DNA of 64,000 bases, from positions 186,001-250,000 of the forward strand of contig NZ_CANMAU010000005.1 in assembly GCF_947495925.1 (NCBI RefSeq). Reading direction: 5' to 3'. The position numbers and the translations under genes are program-made. The stretch's first letter is position 1, and each line of letters starts with the position of its first letter. Source of the stretch: an uncultured Algibacter sp. Its GTDB lineage: Bacteria; Bacteroidota; Bacteroidia; Flavobacteriales; Flavobacteriaceae. Shown here piece after piece: positions 57,921 through 64,000 of the stretch. The notes under the pieces were generated by a model. That model did not search any database and was not told the origin of the DNA. It saw only the letters and a list, made by a program, of their open reading frames with translations.

Positions 57921-59225
57921 ATGGATAATTTGGATGCCGCTAGACTACAAATGGCATTTACACTAATTTTTCACATTGTCTTTGCATGTATTGGCATGGT
58001 AATGCCTTTTTTTATGGTTATTGCTCATAAAAAATGGCTAAAAACAAAAGATCCTATTTATTTGAAGCTCACAAAATCGTGGCAAAAAGGAGTCGCCATT
58101 TTTTTTGTTGTAGGTGCCGTTTCTGGAACAGCATTATCTTTTGAATTAGGTTTACTTTGGCCTGAATTCATGAAACATGCAGGCCCCATTATTGGTATGC
58201 CGTTTTCTTTAGAAGGTGCTGCTTTTTTTGTTGAAGCTGTAGCTTTGGGATTTTATTTATACGGGTGGGATAAAATACCTGAAAAATTTCATTGGTTTAC
58301 AGGTGTTATAGTTGGTATATCTGGAGTTGCCTCAGGGATTCTAGTCGTTTCAGCAAATGGTTGGATGAACGCGCCTTCTGGTTTTGATTATGTAAATGGC
58401 GAGTTTTTAAATATAAACCCTGTACAGGCCTTATTAAACCCAGCATGGTTTACGCAAGCATTACACATGACATTGGCTGCTTTCACAGCTACCGGATTTG
58501 CCGTGGCTGGGATTCATGCATATCAAATTTATAAAAAAAGACAAGTAGATTTACATAAAAAAGCATTCAAAATTGCCATTACATTTGGAGCTATTGCTGC
58601 CATTTTACAACCTATTAGTGGTGATCTTTCCGCTAAAGACATCGCTCAGCGCCAACCAGTTAAACTTGCAGCTATGGAGGCTCATTACGAAACCACAAAA
58701 GGAGCGCCACTTTATATTGGTGGCATTGTTGATGAAGAAAACAAAAAGGTATCTTATAAAATAGAAATCCCGAAAGCCTTATCTTTTTTGGCCTTCGGTG
58801 ATTTTAATGCAGAAGTAAAAGGTCTAAATGATTTCCCTGAAGATGTTCTCCCTAGTGTATCTATAGTTCACTATGCTTTTCAAATTATGGTTGGTTTAGG
58901 AACATTGCTTATGCTTACTGGGATTTTATTTTTTATTAGCCTAAAAAAAAGAACTTGGTGGCAAAATAATACGTTTTGGTTATTATTTACACTTCTTGCC
59001 CCAATGGGTTTTATTGCCTTAGAGGCTGGTTGGATGGTTACAGAGGTAGGAAGACAGCCTTGGATTATTCATAATATTATGAAAACAAAAGACGCTGTAA
59101 CTCCTATGCCTGGAATGGTTTATAGTTTCTATATGTATGTAATACTTTATGGGGTACTAACAGTTGCTGTTACATGGCTTATGACAAGGCAGATTAAATC
59201 ACTTAATCAATCAAAATTAGCATAA
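57921..59225 (+). CDS. cydA: Cytochrome bd ubiquinol oxidase, subunit I
   Basis: A 434-residue inner-membrane subunit of the high-affinity quinol oxidase. It has the heme His18 ('LQMAFTLIFHIVFACIG'), the next heme His in 'QALHMTLAAF', the quinol-loop 'QPVKLAAMEAHYETTKG', and the family signature 'GRQPW' followed by 'MKTKDAVTPMPG'. At 434 residues it has the short Q-loop, unlike E. coli CydA (over 500). It allows growth at low oxygen and resists some respiratory poisons. cydB starts one base after its stop. Confidence 0.97.
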   Translation: MDNLDAARLQMAFTLIFHIVFACIGMVMPFFMVIAHKKWLKTKDPIYLKLTKSWQKGVAIFFVVGAVSGTALSFELGLLWPEFMKHAGPIIGMPFSLEGAAFFVEAVALGFYLYGWDKIPEKFHWFTGVIVGISGVASGILVVSANGWMNAPSGFDYVNGEFLNINPVQALLNPAWFTQALHMTLAAFTATGFAVAGIHAYQIYKKRQVDLHKKAFKIAITFGAIAAILQPISGDLSAKDIAQRQPVKLAAMEAHYETTKGAPLYIGGIVDEENKKVSYKIEIPKALSFLAFGDFNAEVKGLNDFPEDVLPSVSIVHYAFQIMVGLGTLLMLTGILFFISLKKRTWWQNNTFWLLFTLLAPMGFIALEAGWMVTEVGRQPWIIHNIMKTKDAVTPMPGMVYSFYMYVILYGVLTVAVTWLMTRQIKSLNQSKLA

Positions 59226-59226
59226 A

Positions 59227-60246
59227 ATGTTAAATATTGTTTTATTTTTTCTAGTTACATCTCTGGTACTATATGTTGTTTTAGCTGGAGCTGATTTTGG
59301 AGCAGGTATTGTGGAGTTATTTTCTACAGAAAGAAGCCAATTACTCACTAAAAAAACAATTTACCGGGTAATGGGTCCTGTCTGGGAAGCTAATCATATT
59401 TGGATTATTATTTTGGTGGTTGTTTTATGGGTTGGTTTTCCTAATTTCTATAATGTACTGGTTGTTTATTTACACATTCCGCTTACACTTGTATTACTTG
59501 GTATTACGATGAGAGGCGTAGCTTTCGTGTTCAGACATTATGATGCTTATAAAGATAAATCGCAAATTTTATATGATTGGATGTTTAGAATTTCCAGTCT
59601 AATAACACCTATATTTTTAGGTATGACAGCTGGTTCTATGCTTTCTGGAAGACTTATTATTACAGATAACTATGAAGCTTATTCTTTTTCTGAAGTATTT
59701 ATAAATCCATGGTTAAATGGATTTTCAATTTTGGTTGGACTCTTCTTTGCTTCTCTATGTACCTTTTTAACCTCTATTCTCTTAATTGGTGAAACTGATG
59801 CATCAAATAGAAAAATATACATCAGAAAATCTAAATACGCCACTATAACTGTTATAACTATGGGGTTTGTAGTTTTATGCTACGGTTTTATATATGAAGT
59901 TACATTTATCACTGATTTTATAAAAAGCCCATATACAGTTGGTTTTGTTATACTTTCTGCACTGCTAATCTTTCCCCTATTACAAAGCATAAAACATGCA
60001 AAAAAAGTTTTAAGTAGAACTTTAGCCGGTCTGCAGGTCATTTTAATTTTGTTTGCTGCAATGTCTGCCCATTTTCCTAATTTGATAATTGCTTCAAATA
60101 TAGAAATGAACCTTATTGAAACTGCCGCACCAAGTCATGTTATTAATGTATTAGGAATTACTCTAATTATTGGAGGTTTGATCATTTTGCCTGGGCTTTT
60201 TCACTTACTAAAATCCTTTAAAATGATAAAAGTTTTAGAGCGGTAA
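59227..60246 (+). CDS. cydB: Cytochrome bd ubiquinol oxidase, subunit II
   Basis: A 339-residue membrane subunit with eight or nine hydrophobic helices. The opening 'VLYVVLAGADFGAGIVELF' is the family signature, and 'GPVWEANHIWIIILVVVLWVGFPNFY', 'GITMRGVAFVFRH' and 'SGRLI' follow in the usual places. It is the structural partner of CydA, with no heme of its own. One base separates the genes, so they are translated together. No cydX-like small subunit can be seen downstream. Confidence 0.96.
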   Translation: MLNIVLFFLVTSLVLYVVLAGADFGAGIVELFSTERSQLLTKKTIYRVMGPVWEANHIWIIILVVVLWVGFPNFYNVLVVYLHIPLTLVLLGITMRGVAFVFRHYDAYKDKSQILYDWMFRISSLITPIFLGMTAGSMLSGRLIITDNYEAYSFSEVFINPWLNGFSILVGLFFASLCTFLTSILLIGETDASNRKIYIRKSKYATITVITMGFVVLCYGFIYEVTFITDFIKSPYTVGFVILSALLIFPLLQSIKHAKKVLSRTLAGLQVILILFAAMSAHFPNLIIASNIEMNLIETAAPSHVINVLGITLIIGGLIILPGLFHLLKSFKMIKVLER

Positions 60247-60337
60247 CTGGTGAGCTGATTTAAGTAAATATGCAAGATACCCCTTTCAATTTCATAATAA
60301 ACCTAATCTAGAAACAAATTATTCGCTATTTTTTTTA

Positions 60338-61330
60338 CTACTTATGCACAGCCCCCTGAGTACAAGGACAATCGCTTAAACCTTGTAAAAAGTTTAAACC
60401 TATAGTTACGACATGTGTTCCTGAATTATAAGCAGATAATTCGTTAGTTGTAATTTGATAAGCATATCCAAAATAAAATATTGATTTTTGAAATCCTACC
60501 ATTGGACCAATATTTAATGGTTTAAGGAATTGGTCATTCAAGAATCGATATGAAATACCTGCCCATAAATAATCTTCACTTCTGTTAAACTTTCTAACTT
60601 TAAAATTTAAATCTGTACTCGAGCGTTTATCGCTACTGAATAATTGATAAAATAACGAAGGTTCAAACTCTAAACCACTTTTCTTCGGTCCACTAATCGT
60701 ATATCCTGAATATACCTGATAATTTAAAAGTAAACTAGGCTCTTGAGTCCTAATAGATTCGTCAATATCTTTTTGAAGCATGTTGTTAACATTAAAACTT
60801 AAAAAGAAGCCTTTATTTCTGTATAAGGCACCAATATCAAAATTGTTATTCGAAGTTCTTCTGTCATCAGTAATTAATGGATTATTTACAGGAGTATCAT
60901 TACCATTATTAAATTTATTTATGTCTACCCTGAAATTGTTCAAATTATATGAAATCCCAAAGGAAAGGTACTGCTCCGTATAATAGTCCAAAATAAGGTG
61001 ATGTGCAAAAGAAAACTTCATACCCGTTTGAATAGTATTTCCGTTTCTATCATTATAGAATGACGCACCTACACCTGTTCTGTTGGCAATTCTAGCATCA
61101 CCATAAATAGATTGATTATCTGGTGCTCCTTTAATACCTACCCATTGGGTAAGTCCGTTTGCCCTAATTTTCACATTGTCTCCTATACCTGCAAATGTTG
61201 GAGACACCACAAAATTATTATCAGCCAGATATTGAGTAAAAACCGGCAGGTTTAACTCTTGCGCATAACCGCTTAGTACTCCTAAAAGTAAAACGCCTAT
61301 TAATATCTGTTTTATTTTTATAACTCTCAT
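60338..61330 (-). CDS. PorP/SprF-family T9SS outer-membrane protein
   Basis: A 330-residue outer-membrane protein. After the signal peptide ('SGYAQ') it follows the family: 'LPVFTQYLADNNFVVSPTFAGIGDNVKIRANGLTQWVGIKGAP', 'VGASFYNDRNG', 'HLILDYYTEQYLSFGISYNLN', 'DIGALYRNKGFFLSFNVNNML', 'GPMVGFQKSIFYFGYAYQITTNELSAYNSGTHVVTIGLNF'. SprF-like proteins anchor or guide their SprB-like adhesin at the cell surface; the adhesin gene here ends on the same A that begins this ATG, so the two are translated as a pair. No OmpA gene follows it; cydB is convergent instead. Confidence 0.93.
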   Translation of the reverse strand: MRVIKIKQILIGVLLLGVLSGYAQELNLPVFTQYLADNNFVVSPTFAGIGDNVKIRANGLTQWVGIKGAPDNQSIYGDARIANRTGVGASFYNDRNGNTIQTGMKFSFAHHLILDYYTEQYLSFGISYNLNNFRVDINKFNNGNDTPVNNPLITDDRRTSNNNFDIGALYRNKGFFLSFNVNNMLQKDIDESIRTQEPSLLLNYQVYSGYTISGPKKSGLEFEPSLFYQLFSSDKRSSTDLNFKVRKFNRSEDYLWAGISYRFLNDQFLKPLNIGPMVGFQKSIFYFGYAYQITTNELSAYNSGTHVVTIGLNFLQGLSDCPCTQGAVHK

Positions 61331-64000
61331 TATCTATATAGCGTAAAGTGTCCTACAAAATCTCTATTATCTTTGGGATCATTAAGCTTAACTAAATACC
61401 AATAATCTCCAGTTGGTAATTCTGCTCCTCTATAGGTTCCATCCCACTTAGTATCCACATCTACCGTTGCTATTTTACGACCATATCTATCAAAAATATC
61501 AACAGTAAGGTCCTTGTATTGATCACTACATCCTGGACCCCACTCCTCACTTTCGGGAGTGAAATAATTAGGAATACATACATCAATATATTCGAAATAC
61601 CCCGTCACAGAAGCAACACATCCGTTTGCATCAGTAACAGTAATTACATAGTCCCCTGATGCGTAGATAATAAATGTGTTCTCCTCTCCATAAGACTCTC
61701 CATTTAGTGTAAATTCATAAGGAGCAGTACCTCCTGAGGCAATGGCAACAATTTCATTAATATTTTCTTGATCACTTAATTCTAATTCTAGTGGCTCTAT
61801 TTCATTTACATCAAAACTTAGTGTTGTTTTCTCGCAACCATTTGTATGGCGCACAGTAATACTATGCCCTAAGCCTGCAACTACGTCATTAAACACATTA
61901 CTTGTTTGATAAGGCCCATTGTTTAGCGAGTAGTCTACATCTGAACTATCAGAAATACTTGGGTCCAAAGTAACCGTAACCGTATTGGTTGCTAAATTAT
62001 CTACACATCCAAACTCAACCTCAACTTGTGGATCAAGTAATACAGATGGTGGAAATGTAATATTCCATTCAGACTCACAACCTTCATTATCTCTAACATA
62101 AACAATGTGATCACCTCCGTCCAAATTATCAAAGTCAAATATAGTTTGAGCTACATCTCCTGTAATATATGTTCCTGAGATATCGTCTAAACTAACACTG
62201 TAAGGTAAAGTCCCGCCCGAAACCTCTATACTGAAAGCTCCATCCAGATCACCCGAACAGATTTCAGGAACCATTGAATTTGGAACAATAGTTAATAGAA
62301 CTGCTGAAGGTTCTTTTATTGTAAAATCGAAAGTAACAAAGCACCCTAATTCGTCTTGAGCAATAGCTTGATATGTTCCAGCCATTAAATCACTAAAAAT
62401 TGGAGATTCGAAAAATTGATTAAGCTGCGGAGATATCGCATATTTAATAATTCCTGTTCCTCCAGAAGCGGTAATCTCCATAACACCGTCATCACCACCA
62501 TTACAAGTCACATCATTCACTGTAGGACTAGCCATTAATGGCTGATCAGGTTCTGTAATTGTTATTACTTCAGAAACTTCTTCACAATCTAAACCACTTG
62601 AAACACTTACTTGATACATCCCAACAGGAAGATCTGTAAATACTCCTGCGGTTGTTTGAACTGGAGCAGGTGTTATGTTTGTTCCCGTTCCATCTTGTAA
62701 CACATAAATGTAATTACCTAAACCACCTTGAGCTTGGGCCACAATAACGCCGCTACTATCACCTGCACAATTAATGGTTGCATTAGTTTTATCAATCACT
62801 ACGGTTAATGGTGGAAGTGGATCAATTTTAATTTCATTGGAAACTGTTGAGATACATCCATTAGCATCCCTAACATAATACATATAAGTACCCGCTGAAA
62901 CTGTTATGGTAGTAGATGGATTTAACGATCCCAAAACCGATGTAAAAGCCGGCGAATCACTATAAGAATATGTTCCAGTACCTCCGGTTGCACTTAACGT
63001 TAAGGTCGTTGTAGAAAAACATGTTTGCGATACTGCTTTAACCAAAGTAGCTTCAATAGGTGTTGGTTCTGAAATAGTCACTCTGGCAGTGGTAGCATCA
63101 CAGTTATACCCATCAGCAATAGTTACACTATAAGTCCCCGCTCCTAGTCCATTAAAAATAGGAGATGTTTGAGGTCCTGACGAACTAACCGTTGGTAATA
63201 TTTGATTAAGAGTATATGTGTAATTACTTCCTTGTCCTCCAGATATAACATTAGCCGTAATGCTTGCGTTAGTATCTCCGAAGCAGGTTAAAGTATTTGT
63301 ACTAGCTGTAATGTTACCATCTGTGATAGTTGGAAGTATCAGAGTTACATTATCCGAAGCAATACATCCTCCAGCATCTAAAACGTTAACAGTATAATTT
63401 CCTGCTGTTAAACCTGAAAATGTTCCATTTGATGAATAGGCCACTAAAGCTGAACCTGTTAATTCATATTGATAACTACCCCAACCTCCATTTGCTATGG
63501 CTACTATAGTACCGCCATCGTTATCACAAGTAACACTTGCTGTTTCTATTGCATCAACCATTAGAACCTCTGATGGAGACCCCACAATTATATTTGAAGT
63601 TGCTGAACAAAACGGACTTGCGGTCTCTGTAACAACCACTGAATAATTATCTGCAAGAAGCCCTGTTACTTGTTGAGGGTTCACCGATGTATTACCAGAA
63701 CCTGTTGTAACCGAAGTTCCTAAGCTATTAAAAACCTCATAATTATAAGTCCCTGAATACCCCGTTACATTAATATCAATAGTACCATTGTTATCACTCA
63801 AACAAGTTATGGGCATAGACGTAGTGCTAACCACTGGAGCAGACGGACTTGGCACGACTATCGTTGCATCCATTGTACATGATGTTAATGCATCTGTTAT
63901 CGTAACGGTGTACGTTCCCGATGGTAAACCTGAATATTCATTTACATTCAAAATGGCAGTTGCAGGACTTGGACTAATACTATAAGTATACGAGCCTGAA
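61330..64000 (-). CDS. SprB-like surface adhesin, 3' part only
   Basis: The frame is open to the window edge; a TTG at 63951 is only an internal codon because repeat sequence continues before it. The visible 889 residues are a chain of SprB-type repeats of about 75-85 residues, each with 'GG.G.Y.Y...' and '..L..GTY.V.V.DANGC.......I..P', then a C-terminal module (last 85 residues, 'NYFTPESEEWGPGCSDQYKDLTVDIFDRYGRKI' to 'GDYWYLVKLNDP') which is the T9SS type B (gliding motility-associated) sorting domain. It should be a long, secreted adhesin of gliding or attachment. It overlaps porP/sprF by one base. Confidence 0.93.
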   Translation of the reverse strand, partial: SGSYTYSISPSPATAILNVNEYSGLPSGTYTVTITDALTSCTMDATIVVPSPSAPVVSTTSMPITCLSDNNGTIDINVTGYSGTYNYEVFNSLGTSVTTGSGNTSVNPQQVTGLLADNYSVVVTETASPFCSATSNIIVGSPSEVLMVDAIETASVTCDNDGGTIVAIANGGWGSYQYELTGSALVAYSSNGTFSGLTAGNYTVNVLDAGGCIASDNVTLILPTITDGNITASTNTLTCFGDTNASITANVISGGQGSNYTYTLNQILPTVSSSGPQTSPIFNGLGAGTYSVTIADGYNCDATTARVTISEPTPIEATLVKAVSQTCFSTTTLTLSATGGTGTYSYSDSPAFTSVLGSLNPSTTITVSAGTYMYYVRDANGCISTVSNEIKIDPLPPLTVVIDKTNATINCAGDSSGVIVAQAQGGLGNYIYVLQDGTGTNITPAPVQTTAGVFTDLPVGMYQVSVSSGLDCEEVSEVITITEPDQPLMASPTVNDVTCNGGDDGVMEITASGGTGIIKYAISPQLNQFFESPIFSDLMAGTYQAIAQDELGCFVTFDFTIKEPSAVLLTIVPNSMVPEICSGDLDGAFSIEVSGGTLPYSVSLDDISGTYITGDVAQTIFDFDNLDGGDHIVYVRDNEGCESEWNITFPPSVLLDPQVEVEFGCVDNLATNTVTVTLDPSISDSSDVDYSLNNGPYQTSNVFNDVVAGLGHSITVRHTNGCEKTTLSFDVNEIEPLELELSDQENINEIVAIASGGTAPYEFTLNGESYGEENTFIIYASGDYVITVTDANGCVASVTGYFEYIDVCIPNYFTPESEEWGPGCSDQYKDLTVDIFDRYGRKIATVDVDTKWDGTYRGAELPTGDYWYLVKLNDPKDNRDFVGHFTLYR

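Noticed and set aside
61330-63951. Start of the adhesin at the TTG at 63951
   Set aside because: The frame continues upstream to the window edge with repeat-like sequence (SGSYTYSISPSP), so the TTG is an internal Leu codon.
63788-63985. 65-codon plus-strand ORF at the window edge
   Set aside because: Antisense to the repeat region of the SprB-like adhesin, whose frame is open throughout.

Overview
The window looks like chromosomal DNA of a marine-type member of the Flavobacteriia (Bacteroidota). The evidence is AT-rich sequence, promoters of the Bacteroidota form (TTG, 17-20 bases, TAnnTTTG), type IX secretion (T9SS) and gliding genes (porQ, porP/sprF, an SprB-like adhesin, T9SS sorting domains), a SusC/SusD pair with a hybrid two-component regulator, and formylglycine sulfatases. 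Species cannot be fixed from sequence reading alone. I see no phage, insertion sequence, CRISPR array or tRNA.

Layout. 1-3060: the 3' end of an OmpA-family envelope gene, a CAP-domain lipoprotein, pdxH and an unknown gene. 3257-6452: a tight five-gene minus-strand operon, pyrR-pyrB-small unknown-DUF3291-rnz. 6453-9034: rpsA with a long leader hairpin region. 9035-13682: a LysM protein, cmk and porQ, with a secreted beta-helix protein on the opposite strand between the last two. 13800-21159: lon, a rhomboid protease, a lipid A-type acyltransferase, a sulfatase and glmM. 21235-31467: acpH-ggt, uvrA beside a small SH3-like unknown, a LOG protein, and a very unusual inactive M1-like peptidase fused to an outer-membrane barrel. 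31638-39116: a fused 2-oxoacid dehydrogenase E1, pheT and an ABC-F ATPase. 39290-46455: a thioredoxin-fold lipoprotein without its cysteines, an SDR, the SRP RNA gene, a glutaminyl cyclase, a class V aminotransferase and a DsbD-like reductase. 46799-57762: a compact polysaccharide utilization locus (HTCS regulator, SusD, SusC, sulfatase). 57921-60246: cydAB. 60338-64000: porP/sprF overlapping the end of a large SprB-like adhesin that runs off the window.

How parts work together. PorQ belongs to the T9SS machinery; the beta-helix protein (type A-like sorting tail) and the SprB-like protein (type B tail) are probable cargo, and the PorP/SprF protein is the likely partner of the latter. The HTCS probably senses a glycan fragment in the periplasm and switches on susCD; two sulfatases suggest sulfated polysaccharide as food. 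Most of the rest is housekeeping. The best leads are subtle changes inside otherwise ordinary families: a reciprocal Asp/Asn swap in the thiamine diphosphate motif of the fused E1, an ABC-F protein whose second ATP site has lost its Walker A, and the pseudo-peptidase/barrel fusion. I did not find a clear, wholly new system.
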